A stretch of DNA of 64,000 nucleotides from NCBI RefSeq assembly GCF_018446385.1, contig NC_055987.1, forward strand, positions 30,882,202 to 30,946,201, written 5' to 3'. Numbering within the stretch: the stretch's first letter is position 1; every line of letters starts with the position of its first letter. Made by a program: the position numbers and the translations under genes. This document shows positions 32,240 to 43,821 of this stretch, in pieces. Source of the DNA: Zingiber officinale. Its lineage: Eukaryota > Streptophyta > Magnoliopsida > Zingiberales > Zingiberaceae. The notes under the pieces were generated by a model. It worked only from the letters and a program-made list of their open reading frames with translations. It did no database searches and was not told the DNA's origin.

Positions 32240-34069
32240 TGTTGGATTTTTCGGACCGCGAAAACCGCTTTTTCGTGTCGCGAAAACCCCGAAGCCCCAA
32301 GCCACCAGATCCGTGCGAAGTAGAAATAAAACAAAAAATACAAGTACGAGTTTCTAATCTAGATCTACACTAGATTTACAAAGAGGAAATCTTTTATACC
32401 TTCGATGCGTGTCCTTTTTCGTATCCCGCTCGTCCAAGGAGATGCCGGATCTCAAGTTGTCAAAGTAGACAACTCTCTAAAAGTATCCACACGAACTAAT
32501 TAGGTGGAGAAGACCAAACAATAGGTGTGCTAGCACCTAGATGGTGTTCGGCCAAGAGAGGAGATGGAGAGCAAGAAGAGAGCAAGAGGAAGAAGATGAT
32601 GTAAATGACACTTGAATGAAAAATGAATTCATTCCCTTCACAAAAGTGGCCGGCCACTTTCACAAAAGTGTAACCCCCATTTTGCATTAAGTGTGGTCAT
32701 TAAAGAGATTTGTAACCTCCATGAGGTGGCACACACATGTGCTAAACATGATGATGTGGCACCTCATCATTGGCCACTTAATGCTAAGTCACAAATGATG
32801 TGGCATAAAGTCAAGTCAAACTTGACTCTTCCTCTTCCTCTCAAGTCAAGTAAAACTTGACTTAATCTCTCTCATGGTTGATCTAATCCAACCATTTAAT
32901 TCAAGCCAATTTAATATAATGAATCTAATTCATTTAATTAAATTGATTCAATGAGTCATAATCTAAATTAGACTCATTGAACACATGAATCAACTTGAGT
33001 CCAACTCAATTAGCCCAATTAGGATTACTCTTAATCCAATTTGATTCATCATATGAATCTAATCCTCTTGGTTCATCATATGAACCTAATTTCCATCTAA
33101 TTGTCCTTAGTGTGTGACCCTATAGGTTCTTGTAACGTTGGCAATGCCCCTAAACCCATTTAGGAGCATAAGTAATGAGCGATATCTAGCAACACATCAT
33201 TACTACCCAAGTTACAAGAATGTTGAGATCCAACATCACCTTGTGACTACTAATTGTGACTCATCACAATATATGACAAGTGTCCTTCTATCCTAGACAT
33301 CTAGATTGATCAATGTGAGGCATAGACCGTGTCATCCTCTGACCAATCTAAATCTTGAACTCCAAGTAGACTCACTAAATCAAATGAGCTCAATATCTTA
33401 TATTGACTCATTTGGGCATGGCCATGCACATCGTGGTCTCACTCTATCAAGAATATTAATGTCGCTCCCATCATATAGGAGGGATAGATCCCATCTACAT
33501 CACTCACATCCCTCTGCATAATTTGTTACATACCCAGTAATCGCCTTTATAGTCCACCCAGTTACGGGTGACGTTTTACGAAACCAAAGTACATAACTCC
33601 TTATGTAGGGATCCATGGTGACTTCAGGTCCAAGGACTAGTAGTCATACTAATAGCCACATGAGAAAGTATATGACACTCATATAACAATCCATGATACT
33701 TTCTCATGGCGGGTCATTCAGTATACATTCTCCAATGCATACCCATGTGTCAACTTGATATCTCTATATCCATGACTTGTGAGATCAAGTCATCGAGTTG
33801 ACCTACATGCTAGTCTTATTGCATTAACATTGTCCCTGAATGTTAATACTCGACTAGGAATGATCCTATATCATCTCACTATCGGTTCAACTAATCGATT
33901 GATATAGGTGAGAACCTTCTACTCAATGACGTTACTATACTTAGTTCATTTGGCACCAATACAAGTAAGTATAATAAAAAAAACCAAATGCCTTCATTTA
34001 TATAAGAATATGATACAATAAGTCCATAATACAATCATCAAATGATTGGCTCTAGGGCTCTAACCAACA
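32240..34069 (-). repeat. 5' LTR of E3 (1830 bp)
   Basis: Plus reading TGTTGGATTTTTCGGACCGCG to CTCTAACCAACA; the AAGGA duplication follows at 34070-34074. Confidence 0.92.
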
Positions 34070-34333
34070 AAGGATACTAAGGAAGGAATCCCTAAAGGTT
34101 CTTTTGGCAAGACCAATGTGACTAAGACTTCTAAGAAGTCTAACAAAGTCACAAAGAAGGTCACAAGGGAAGCAATCCCTAGAGTTGACCTAGTAGAAGT
34201 GACCAATGCTTCTAAGAAGCCTAAAAAGGTCCTTAGGAAGGTATCTAGGGAAGTTATCCCTAGCGAGTACCTAAAGCATCCACGGAGCACCAATAGATTT
34301 TGGATTCCTAGGAGCATATTCTCTACACCCTAG
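34070..34333 (+). pseudogene. E0 gag, C-terminal part after E3
   Basis: Resumes in GGATACTAAGGAAGG after the duplication and encodes the Lys-rich tail (TKTSKKSNKVTKKVTREAIP, PSEYLKHPRSTNRFWIPRSI), ending at TAG 34331-34333. It aligns with the tails of E1 (to 12081) and E5 (to 39119). Confidence 0.9.
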
Positions 34334-34384
34334 ATGGGTCTAGAGAGTGTTAACTCTATTTAGAAGGGTAGTGAACCCAACCTT

Positions 34385-34610
34385 CACTACAACAAGAACC
34401 CTCATAGACATCGGTGGAACAACAACGGTTTTAAGCAAAAACCGATGTCTTTGAGTATTTTACACCGGTTTTTCCAAAAAACGGTGTCTATGAGTGCAGA
34501 TTTTCGCTCATAGACATCGATTTTTTAGGCGATGTCTATGAGAGCCTTTTTTCCTTAATAGACATCGATTTTAACAGCGGTTTTTAAAACCCGGTGTTAA
34601 TGATCCAAAA
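34385..34610 (+). repeat. CACTA-like terminus and subterminal repeats
   Basis: CACTACAACAAG, then TAGACATCGGT, ACCGATGTCT, ACGGTGTCTATGAG, CATAGACATCGAT, GCGATGTCTATGAG and TAGACATCGATTTT within 200 bases: alternating direct and inverted copies of one motif. Confidence 0.75.
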
Positions 34611-35066
34611 TAAAATATTTTAATATTCCCACCAGCCAAAATTTGCAACACTGTGAAGTTCCCTCCAAACCGAAACCTATATCGCGCCCCTTCCTCCGAC
34701 CATCTCTCTCAGCATAAACCTAAACCTAAACCTCCGACCATCTCTCTCAACCTCATCTCCCTCTTCCCCTTCCTAGATCGACGCCCCTTCCTCTCTCGAT
34801 TAGGATCAACACACGACGTCCTTACTTCCTCTCTCCGTCTCTGTGTCCGTCTCCGGTCGTCGGGCTACCCCTTCAATTTTGTCGTCTCCCCTCCAAATCC
34901 CCATCGGTAGCGATCTAGTCTCGAGATCCAGTTCTTAAATTGCTGGTCAGAAGAAGCTTCTATAGATCCGGCTTCGGATCCAAGCCCTAAATCTATTTTC
35001 CGGTGTGCACCCCCTCTTCCTCCATTCTGATTTGCGTTTGTCTGCTATGTTTTTGATCTAGCAGAT
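34611..35066 (+). other. Captured 5' untranslated sequence of the coatomer alpha gene
   Basis: CT-rich sequence with no start codon in the downstream frame, ending directly before the captured start codon. An acceptor-like TTGATCTAG/CAG precedes the ATG, so a 5' UTR intron may be included. Its origin from the same gene as the following exon is inferred. Confidence 0.5.
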
Positions 35067-35159
35067 ATGCTGACCAAATTTGAGACGAAGAGCAACCGAG
35101 TGAAGAGTGTGAGCTTCCACAGCAAACGTCCCTGGGTCCTTGCCAGCCTTCACAGTGGC
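35067..35159 (+). pseudogene. Captured first-exon fragment of coatomer subunit alpha
   Basis: Encodes [20 protein letters not shown] and [11 protein letters not shown], the near-invariant N-terminus of the COPI alpha subunit, where the first WD40 blade begins. After LHSG the normal WD40 sequence is replaced by MAKR-like sequence in the same frame. Only 31 of the roughly 1200 residues are present, so this is a transposon-borne fragment and not a working coatomer gene. Confidence 0.85.
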
Positions 35160-35508
35160 GGTGAGCTCAATCCCGAGGAAGAGGACTACTTCCAGGACAG
35201 CTTCGCCGAGCTCAACCCCAAGAAATCATGGGCCAAGAAGCTCAAGGAGGCCACTCTCAGCCTCAAAGTCAAAGCTTCCAGATCTTATTTCAAATCCCTG
35301 TTCCACAGATCTCGACCCACAAATGACAAATTGGAAGGCCCAAAAACCTCGAGACGCCATCAAAATCCAAACATGGCGGAAGATGAGAGCTGGAGCAAGT
35401 CCTCCGTCGCTTCTTCCAAGTCATCGTCCTTCTCCAGCAAGTTCAGCGGCGGTAAGTCCATGCTGAGGCAGAGCAGCAGCGCGAGCTATGATGCGGAGAC
35501 CTCAATCC
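35160..35508 (+). pseudogene. Captured MAKR-like (membrane-associated kinase regulator) fragment, part 1
   Basis: Encodes [20 protein letters not shown] and [20 protein letters not shown], the KSWxKKLK...LKASRxYxKSLF signature of the BKI1-related MAKR family, followed by Ser-rich [20 protein letters not shown]. It is in frame with the coatomer fragment. E5 interrupts it after DAETSI; it resumes at 43090. Family assignment rests on remembered motif similarity. Confidence 0.7.
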
Positions 35509-35698
35509 TGTTGTTGCAATATCCCTCAGGTCAAGGTTGACCTAGTTGACCAAGCTTGAGTCTTGGTTTGAGTTTCGATGTTTGACAATACAAGACTTCG
35601 ATGATATGGACAAGTGCAGGTGCAGTTGTTCATTTGGGGAGATTGTTTGGTGGAATTCCCCTCTGATCAGGGTCTGATCAGGTTGGTTGAAGAAGAGT

Positions 35699-36305
35699 CA
35701 AGTAGGTCAAGGTTGATCAGATACTTGACTGTAAAGTCCTAACTGGGATGTTAGGCAGAAGGAAATCCTGGTGAGTGAAGCCAAGTGAAAGTCTAACTGG
35801 GATGTTAGGCAGAAGGAAATCCTGGTCAGTGAAGCCAGGCAGATAGAAAGACCTAGTGAGTGAAGCTAGGCAGAAGGAAATCCTGGTGAGTGAAGCCAGG
35901 TGAAAGTCCTGGTGAGTGAAGCCAGGCAGATGGAAAGACCTAGTGAGTGAAGCTAGGTAAAAGGAAATCCTGGTGAGTGAAGCCAGGTGAAAGTCCTAGT
36001 GAGTGAAGTCAGGCAGATGGAAAGACCTAGTGAGTGAAGCTAGGTAGAAGGAAATCCTGGTGAGTGAAGCCAGGTGAAAGACCTAGTGAGTGAAGCTAGG
36101 CAGAAGGGAAGTCCTGGTGAGTGAAGCCAGGCACGGGGAAATCCAGATGGGTCAAGGTTGACCAGACATCTGGTGAAAGTCCAAGTAGGTCAAAGGGATT
36201 GACCAGATACTTGACAAGATGAAGAAAAGTCCAAGTGGGTCAAAGGGATTGATCGGACACTTGGTGAGGGAGTCCTAGCAGGTCAAGGGTGACCGGATGC
36301 TAGGC
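35699..36305. repeat. Tandem stem-loop array, E5 5' LTR
   Basis: Same unit types as E1, plus CCTAACTGGGATGTTAGG. Some units are mismatched (CCTAGTGAGTGAAGTCAGG near 35995). Confidence 0.85.
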
Positions 36306-36383
36306 ATGATGAACCAACAGGTCATGGATTGACCGGATGTTGGTTTGGGGGCTTGGGACTTGGTTTTGGGCAAAAATCAATGT

Positions 36384-36692
36384 CTGGATCGATCAGCCGA
36401 TCGATTGGCTGATGCCCAATCGATCGACCGATCGATTGGGAAGGTCCCCGCGACAAGCCTCGAGTGGGCAAGTCGCAGAGCGCACAGAATGCCTCTGGAT
36501 CGATCAGCCGATCGATCCAGAGCTCCCAATCGATCAGTGGATCGATTGGGAGATGGCGATGTCGCGCGATAAGCCCTGGATCGATCAGCCGATCGATCCA
36601 GGCATATTCCTGAGAGCACAGAGGCGCTCTGGATCGATCAGCCGATCGATCCAAAGCCTCCCCGATCGATTGGGAGCAATCCAATCGATCGG
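36384..36692. repeat. GATC near-palindrome array, E5 5' LTR
   Basis: Units such as TGGATCGATCAGCCGATCGATC and CCAATCGATCGACCGATCGATTGG. Confidence 0.85.
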
Positions 36693-37200
36693 GATCCGAC
36701 CGTTGGTGCAGATAAAGGCCGTTGGCGTGCGTCTTCTTCGTCACAACTCACATTGTTCATCTTAGATCATCTCAGCAACTCCATAGCTTCTCCACAAAGT
36801 TCAGATCGCTAGTTCTTGAAGGTTCTTGGAGGTTTTCCAAGTCAAGAGGCGGATCTACAGCTGAAGAAGAAAGCTAGGGTTAGGGTTTCCTTGTAAGCTT
36901 GTGCTGTATTTTGTTTCTCTTTCCCTTTTCTTCTTGTAGTGTGAACTTGTAGGGCTTCTCCGCCTTCGGTAGTTACCGAAAATGAGTGTTTATTAGTGGA
37001 GGTGTGTGTGTGTGCGTGGATCCTTGAACTACTCACCTCCTTTGGAGGTGGATACCAAGTAAATCTACTTGTTAGCGTTGTGTGTGTTGTTTCTTGTATA
37101 TTTCCGCTGCACATCTTTGAAGAAACAAGCAACGCTGACCACAAGCACGCGACGAGCTATTCACCCCCCCCCCCTCTAGCTACATTTCAGTCCCAACAAG

Positions 37201-37212
37201 TGGTATCAGAGC
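37201..37212 (+). other. Primer binding site of E5 (initiator Met tRNA)
   Basis: TGGTATCAGAGC two bases after the LTR. Confidence 0.92.
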
Positions 37213-37319
37213 GAGGCCGCTCTTCACCGGAATCATCGCCGGAAAGGGAAAAAGCTAGAGGGTGAAGAAGTTGAAGCAATTCTACAAGTCAAAGACTTCA
37301 TCAAAAGGCTCAACTTCAA

Positions 37320-39119
37320 ATGGAATTCCAATATGGACTTGGATTTGACACGAAGGTGCCTCCACCATTCACAATGACAAGCTTCGATTCTTGGAGATCA
37401 AGAATCAAAAATTTCTTGATGATGGAGATAGAGCAATGCTTTTCTCTAATGGAAGGCTTCAAGGCTCCAAGAAATTCAAAGGGCAAAGTTCTCAAGAGGA
37501 GCAAGTGGAGCTAAAAACAAATCCAAAGATGTGAGGCCAATGACAAAGTGACCAAGCTTTTGGTCAATTTATTGTCGAGCAACATCTTGGAGCAAATTGG
37601 AGAGTTTGAAGATGCCAAGGAGCTATGGAGCAAATTGGCAAAGATTCATGAGGTCCCCTCCACTGTACCAAACCAAGAAGAATCCAAAGAGGGTGACTCA
37701 TTGGATCAAGATCAAGAGGAAGAGGACTCCGAGGTTGAGAGATGCTCAACTTCTGAAGAAGAAGTCCAAGAAGCTTCATCTTCAAAGGAATGCAATGAAA
37801 AGGGCAAGGAGGGAGCATACTCCTTGTTCCATATACAAGATGAAGATGAAGAAGCCTCCACCTCTAGGATTGAGGGGGAGCAATCTTTGGTGATGCCGGA
37901 TCAAGAAGAAAGTGAAGCTTCTACATCCGGGTCAAGAGAAGAAGTGGAGGAAGAAGCTTCCACCTCCACAAGTCCAGCTAAATCAATTGGAGGAAAATCA
38001 TTTGCGGATCAAGAGGAAGCCTCTACCTCCGGATCTAAAGGAGAAAGTGTCATCCCTACACATGAAGGTATAAATATTTCAATTAATAATAAAAATTATA
38101 TCATTTGCTTTGAGTGTAGGGGAAAAGGGCATTACAAAAGTAAATGCCCTAAATTGGCCAAGAAGAAGGGCCAAGTGGCACAAAAGGGCAAGGAGAAGCC
38201 CAAGGAGACCATCCCCAATACAAAGAAGAGCAAGGAGCATATTGTGTGCTTCTCTTGCAATCAAAAGGGACATTACCGGAGCCAATGTCCCAAGGGGAAG
38301 AAGGTGGTCAAGGCTCAAGGAGGAAGCTCAATTCAAGGGGGAGCCTCCAAGGTAAAAAGAAAGGTAACTTTTATTGAGCCTACCCCTTTAAATTATGGTA
38401 AAAAGTGTGCTAGTTCTAACTTATATCATTTTAATGCTATTTACCATAAGAATAGGAAGCATGGAGACATTAATGAAAAACATATGGCTCTCCATGCTAA
38501 GACTACTACACCTAGGGCTAGGAATGTAGATAAAAATCTAGGCAAGAACACTAAGGTCAATAACTATAAGCCTAAAAATAAAAACGCTCAAGGATTAAAT
38601 AGAAAACCTAAATCTAGGGATTTATGGGAAGAAAATTAAGTCTTGAGGTCAAGACTTGATAAAATGGAAAAGACCCTAAAAAGGATGGAAAATATCCTAA
38701 TAGGGAAAAATGAGCAAAATCTAGGGTTAGGACAACAAACGTCATCCAAAGGTCATAGAGGTTTGGGATACAAACCTAAGACTAAGAAAGATGAAATCTC
38801 TTACCATAGGGTTCCATATAGTTATGGAACCAACCCTAAGTCTAGAGGTCAAGTCAAGGATACAAGGAAAGTTATCCCTAGAAGTATCTTTGCAACAACA
38901 AACGTGACTAAGACTTCTAAGAAGTCTAAGAAAGTCACAAACAAGGTCACAAGGGAAGCAATCTCTAGAGTTGACCTAGAAAAGGTGACCAAGGCTTCTA
39001 AGAAGCCAAACAAGGTCACTAGGAAGGTATCTAGGGAAGTTATCCCTAGTGAGTACCTAGAGCATCCAAGGAGCACCAATAGGTTTTGGATTCCTAGGAG
39101 CATTTTCTCTACCCCATAG
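37320..39119 (+). pseudogene. Copia-like gag of E5 with two stops
   Basis: MEFQYGLGFDTKVPPPFT start; capsid motifs WRSRIKNFLMMEIEQCF and MTKLLVNLLSSNILEQIGE. TAA at 37512-37514 after KRSKWS (the X copy has a stop at the same place), then open to TAA at 38637-38639, then open to 39119. Acidic EEASTS-rich linker; both CCHC knuckles intact (CFECRGKGHYKSKC and CFSCNQKGHYRSQC). Heptad segment LDKMEKTLKRMENIL and a two-fold Lys-rich tail. No pol follows. Confidence 0.9.
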
Positions 39120-41365
39120 ATGGGTTAGAGAGTGTCAACTCTAAGAAGAAGGGTAGTTAACCCAACTTTGAAGAAATTGACACTCAAGGAGCATTCTCAA
39201 GGTTATTATTAACCTTTGAAAATGAAATAGATTTATCATTTACTCTTTGGAAGAGTAAAATGTGCCTAATTCCGGAGATATTGATTTTAATCTTAATTGG
39301 CACAATTTGGGAAAACATAAGAAATACCAAGTTGGGATTTTGGTATTTGCTTAGTGTTACTCTTGTGGAAAAACGAAATAAGCTAACATTTGAGGAATAA
39401 GCTTAATTTCAATTGGCATAAATAAATCAAGAGAACTAGAAATGCCAATTCAGGTTGTAGCATTTTCTTGGAGAGTTTAGAGGGCAATCTAGGTTTAATT
39501 TTTAGGTTAGCTAAGGTTTAAGGATACTTAGATAGGTAATCTAGGTATTTTATCTATGCTAATTTTCCATGCTTTGCTTGCCCATCAAATGTCATGACAT
39601 CATATTTATTTATTGGTGTTTGCACTCATTCCTTATTATGAAAAACACAAAAATACCATGTCATGTCATCCATACATCATATAGTTATAGGAAATTTTCT
39701 TTTGAAAATTATTTCTTTTTGATGTATGTCATAACATCATCATGCATCATTTTAATTCCTTGTTTATTAAGGACAAATGGCATTTATCAACTAGTGGTAT
39801 CAATAAGTGACATCCTAGGTGGATGTTCATAACCTCTAAAATGCCTAGGTAGAGATGCATGATCCCTAGATTAGGGCAAAACCAAAATCTACATCTCACA
39901 AAGACCCATAAGGTGACTTGTATGTGTTTTAGTGCACATTAGATACAAGTGAGATGTTAGGATGATGAATAAAACTCAAGATGTTGATTTAATGCATTCT
40001 TTTGAGTTTTAAATTCATCAAAACACATAGTTATGTGTTTTCCCATCATTGGGAAAGCTAATGTGCAAGTCATGTGCATTAAGCCCAAGGAACATGGTGG
40101 AATATTGGTTTTGAAAATGTTTTTAAAATGATTTTGGAAAACCTTGGTGAAGGCTATCTTTTGATAGTAATCACCATTGAATAGTTAGACACAAACTTGA
40201 AGAAAACACTAAAGCTTTTGCAAGTTTTCTAGTTTGTGTCAATCTTGGAAAATATGAATTATTTTCTTAGAAAACTATTTTTCCTTGATAATATATACCC
40301 TAAGAAATGTCTACACGAATTTTTATAATTTTTAGAATTTTATAGAATTTTCTAGGGGTTTCTGAAGTTGACTGAAATGAAATTTCAGCAACTATCAGAC
40401 CTCAATCGATCACCCGATCGATTGAAGGGTCTCAATCGATCGGGCGATCGATTGAGAGCAAGCTTCTCGTGAACAGAAGCTTCTGGATCGATCCACCGAT
40501 CGATCTAGCCCTCCTGAATCGATCAGTGGATCTATTCAGCTGGTTCAATCGATTGGAACCCAACTCCAATCGATCGAAGATGCTGATTTTGGCTGGGAAA
40601 GCTTATTTTCAGCATTTTGGACCAAGTTTAGTCTAGAAAACCATTCCAAACCCCTAAAAATACATTTGTATACATAAAAAGGGTATTTTCATGTTAAAAA
40701 CAAGGATGGATTGGTTAAGGGAGACTAAGTAGAAGTTTACGTTGAGGTTTGCTTTAATATTGAATTTTTGACCCTGAAACTTCTAAATTTGGGTTTCCTA
40801 AAGTTTTAGGGATTCCAAGTCATTGTTGGTGCAATGACAGAAGTTACCGCCATGTCTTTAGGGGGAGTTACTCTTTAAGGACATGAAAATTATTTTTCAT
40901 ACACCCTGGAAGGTGGTTAACCTTCTGTCGTGAAAGTGCTCAAGGTTGAGCATTTGTTTACAATGGAGAGTGGATATCTTCATTGTTTAAGTTAAAAATG
41001 TTCAAGGATGGGCATTTGACTACATTGGGGGAGAATGTAGGGTTAAAGGAAAATGAAAGGTATGGGACTTTCATTATCGGGTTGATCACAACGAGTGAAG
41101 TTGTGAACAACGTTGAGTAACTCTTCAGGGGGAGAGTTTGTTTTGATGTGTACCCAAAGATGGGGAATGTTTGTGATGTGTGCGAATTGGAGGAGAATGT
41201 AGGGTTTAAGTTAGGACTTCATTACCTAGAGGGAGGTTGCCCTCTTAGGAGGAAAATGAAGGGTTTAACTTACACCTTCATTACCTAGTGACATGAAGGA
41301 AGTTGAGGCTATGGGAATTAGCCTAACTTAAATGAGGTATTGTCAAACATCAAAAAGGGGGAGAT
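39120..41365 (+). other. Non-coding 3' internal region of E5
   Basis: No gene seen. GATC palindromes at 40401-40578, several stem-forming GCTCAAGG...GAGC-type motifs near 40900-41060, and the polypurine tract AAAAAGGGGGAGAT at 41352-41365. It serves here as the intact reference for the E0 and E1 copies. Confidence 0.85.
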
Positions 41366-43084
41366 TGTTGGTGCAATATCCCTCAGGTCAAGGTTGACCT
41401 GGTTGACCAAGCTTGAGTCTTGGTTTGAGTTTCGATGTTTGACAATACAAGACTTCGATGATATGGACAAGTGCAGGTGCAGTTGTTCATTTGGGGAGAT
41501 TGTTTGGTGTAATTTCCCTCCGATAAGGGTCTGATCAGGTTGGTTGAAGAAGAGTCAAGTAGGTCAAGATTGATTAGATACTTGACTGGGAAGTCCTAAC
41601 TGGGATGTTAGCCAGAAGAAAATCCTGGTGAGTGAAGCCAGGTGAAAGTCTAACTGGGATGTTAGGCAGAAGGAAATCCTGGTGAGTGAAGCCAAGTGAA
41701 AGTCCTGGTGAGTGAAGCCAGGCAGATGGAAAGACCTAGTGAGTGAAGCTAGGCAGAAGGAAATCCTGGTGAGTGAAGCCAGGTGAAAGTCCTGGTGAGT
41801 GAAGCCAGGCAGATGGAAAGACCTAGTGAGTGAAGCTAGGCAGAAGGAAATCCTGGTGAGTGAAGCCAGGTGAAAGCCCTAGTGAGTGAAGTTAGGCAGA
41901 TAGAAAGACCTAGTGAGTGAAGCTAAGTAGAAGGAAATCCTGGTGAGTGAAGCCAGGTGAAAGACCTAGTGAGTGAAGCTAGGCAAAAGGGAAGTCCTGG
42001 TGAGTGAAGCCAGGCACGGGGAAATCCAGATGGGTTAAGGTTGACCATACATCTGGTGAAAGTCCAAGTAGGTCAAAGGGATTGACCGGATACTTGGCAA
42101 GATGAAGAAAAGTCCAAGTGGGTCAACGGGATTGACCGGACACTTGGTGAGGGAGTCCTAGCAGGTCAAGGGTGACCGGATGCTAGGCATGATGAACCAA
42201 CAGGTCATGGATTGACCGGATGTTGGTTTGGGGGCTTGGGACTTGGTTTTGGGCAAAAATCAATGTCTGGATCGATCAATCGATCGATTGGCTGATGCCC
42301 AATCGATCGGCCAATCGATTGGGAAGGTCCCCATGACAAGCCTCGAGTGGGAAAGTCGCAGAGCGAACAGAACGCCTCTGGATCGATCAACCGATCGATC
42401 CAGAGCTCCCAATCGATCAGTGAATCGATTGGGAGATGGCGATGTCGCGTGATAAGCCCTGGATCAATCAGTTGATCAATCCAGGCGTATTCCTGAGAGC
42501 ACAGAGGCACTCTGGATCAATCAGCCGATCAATCCAAAGCCTCCCCGATCGATTGGGAGCAATCCAATCGATCGGGATCCGACCGATGGCGCAGATAAAG
42601 GTCGTTGGAGTGCGTCTTCTTCGTCACAACTCACACTGTTCATCTTAGATCATCTCAGCAACTCCATAGCTTCTCCAAAAAGTTCAGATCGCCAGTTCTT
42701 GAAGGTTCTTGGAGGTTTTCCAAGTCAAGAGGCGGATCTACAGCTGAAGAAGAAAGCTAGGGTTAGGGTTTCCTTGTAAGCTTGTGCTGTATTTTGTTTC
42801 CCTTTCCCTTTTCTTCTTGTAGTGTGAACTTGTAGGGCTTCTCCACTTTCGGTAGTTACCGAAAAGGAGTGTTTATTAGTAGAGGTGTGTGTGTGTGTGT
42901 GCGTGGATCCTTGGACTACTCACCTCCTTTGGAGGTGGATACCAAGTAAATCTACTTGTTAGCGTTGTGTGTGTTGTTTCATGTATATTTCCGCTGCACA
43001 TCTTTGAAGAAACAAGCAACGCCGACCACAAGCACGCGACGAACTATTCACCCCCCCCCCTCTAGCTACATTTCGGTCCCAACA
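41366..43084 (+). repeat. 3' LTR of E5 (1719 bp)
   Basis: TGTTGGTGCAATATCCC to CGGTCCCAACA. Stem-loop array about 41555-42190, palindromes 42268-42576. A (GT)n run near 42886 is longer than in the 5' LTR. Confidence 0.94.
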
Positions 43085-43089
43085 AATCC

Positions 43090-43190
43090 AAGGAGCGATC
43101 ACCTACTGCAAGAAGAGTAGTCAACGTGCGGTTGACTCCGGTCACTCCGCTGCCAGGAAGAGTGGAGCACTCACGGGATTCTACAATTTT
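43090..43190 (+). pseudogene. Captured MAKR-like fragment, part 2
   Basis: After removal of E5 and one AATCC the frame reads on from ETSI to QGAITYCKKSSQRAVDSGHS. The SIQxAIxYCKKS segment is typical of MAKR C-termini. The end of similarity is unclear; the frame stays open to about 43290 but loses family character after about 43165. Confidence 0.6.
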
Positions 43191-43379
43191 TGTCTTCTTC
43201 TCGTCCTCCATCTCGTGCCTCCCTCGACTCTCAAAGCACTCAATCCTCAGTTCCCCACGCAGCCACTCTTCTTCCACCTCTGTGCACATCTATAGAGGAA
43301 GGCAAAGACGTGGAGCACTCCAGAGCAACAGCCAGCTCCGTAATGCCATTGCCTAAATCTCCATCCACACAATATGAAG

Positions 43380-43569
43380 AGAATGGGAGAGAGGAGGAGG
43401 GCTTCCACAACGCTTTGCTGGTCTTACAACATCTCTATTTTTTTCCTGCTAAATTAATTATTTCTGCTACTAATTTCTCGTTGCAAGAGTTGAAAGACCT
43501 ACGGTCTCAGCTTCACCATGCGGCAGAACATTGTGAGCGTGCATTTTCCTCAGCCCAGCAGAAGAAGAT
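43380..43569 (+). pseudogene. Captured ABIL-like (SCAR/WAVE complex) exon
   Basis: Encodes FHNALLVLQ, then QELKDLRSQLHHAAEHCERA and FSSAQQKKM, the conserved helical start of plant Abl-interactor-like proteins. It ends at a donor-like AAGAT/GTGAGC at 43569. Between LVLQ (43429) and LQELKD (43481) about 50 AT-rich bases interrupt the expected helix without breaking the frame, possibly filler from the capture event. Confidence 0.7.
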
Positions 43570-43673
43570 GTGAGCTGTTAATTTCTTCTTCCTTTCCTTT
43601 CTTTTCTTTTCTTTTCTTTTCCCTGCATCAACAAACAATTTCGAGAGGTTGATGTGCATTAGTGTAAAATTAG

Positions 43674-43821
43674 GATTTTGGAGGGGACAAAGAGCTACAT
43701 ATGTGAAGCAGTTGTGGCAATAGTCGACCATTTAGGAACTGTCTCATCCAAACTCGAGCAGAGTCTCCATGCAAATATTGTGGTTAAGCAGACTGAACAA
43801 AGAATTGGTTGCTTGAAGCAG
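43674..43821 (+). pseudogene. Captured ABIL-like exon 2
   Basis: Acceptor ...AAAATTAG/G. Spliced to the previous exon it completes Met and continues ILEGTKSYICEAVVAIVDHL and GTVSSKLEQSL, matching the ABIL VDHLGTVxxKL signature. Donor CAG/GTGAAG at 43821. Phase across the removed intron is correct, so the fragment was copied from genomic DNA. Confidence 0.75.

Larger units (their letters stand above)
6714..34069 (-). mobile_element. E3: Ty1/copia element, minus strand, heavily disrupted
   Basis: Flanked by AAGGA at 6709-6713 and 34070-34074. The 5' LTR is 32240-34069 with its primer site at 32227-32238. The 3' LTR is 6714-8451 plus 20908-21015, split by E1. Only RT and RNase H (21016-22814) and part of the leader (31951-32226) remain inside. 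Integrase, protease and gag are missing, replaced by E4. Without E1 and E4, E3 is about 5.8 kb. Confidence 0.93.
35509..37198 (+). repeat. 5' LTR of E5 (1690 bp)
   Basis: TGTTGTTGCAATATCCC (one change from TGTTGGTGC) to CAGTCCCAACA. Stem-loop array 35699-36305, palindrome array 36384-36692, telobox-like GGGTTAGGGTTT near 36875. Confidence 0.94.
35509..43084 (+). mobile_element. E5: gag-only LTR retrotransposon inside the captured MAKR fragment
   Basis: LTRs 35509-37198 and 41366-43084, flanked by AATCC (35504-35508 and 43085-43089). Same family as E1, 7576 bp, with no nested insert. It has a primer site, broken gag, non-coding 3' region and polypurine tract. The clean duplication shows the MAKR reading frame was continuous before insertion. 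Confidence 0.96.

Noticed and set aside
6714..34069. A single large element with two sets of pol genes
   Set aside because: Target duplications, LTR subfamilies and primer sites separate it into E3, E1, E2 and E4.
34700..34730. AAACCTAAACCTAAACCT as an interstitial telomere repeat
   Set aside because: Not the plant telomere unit (AAACCCT); only three copies, in a CT-rich captured 5' UTR.
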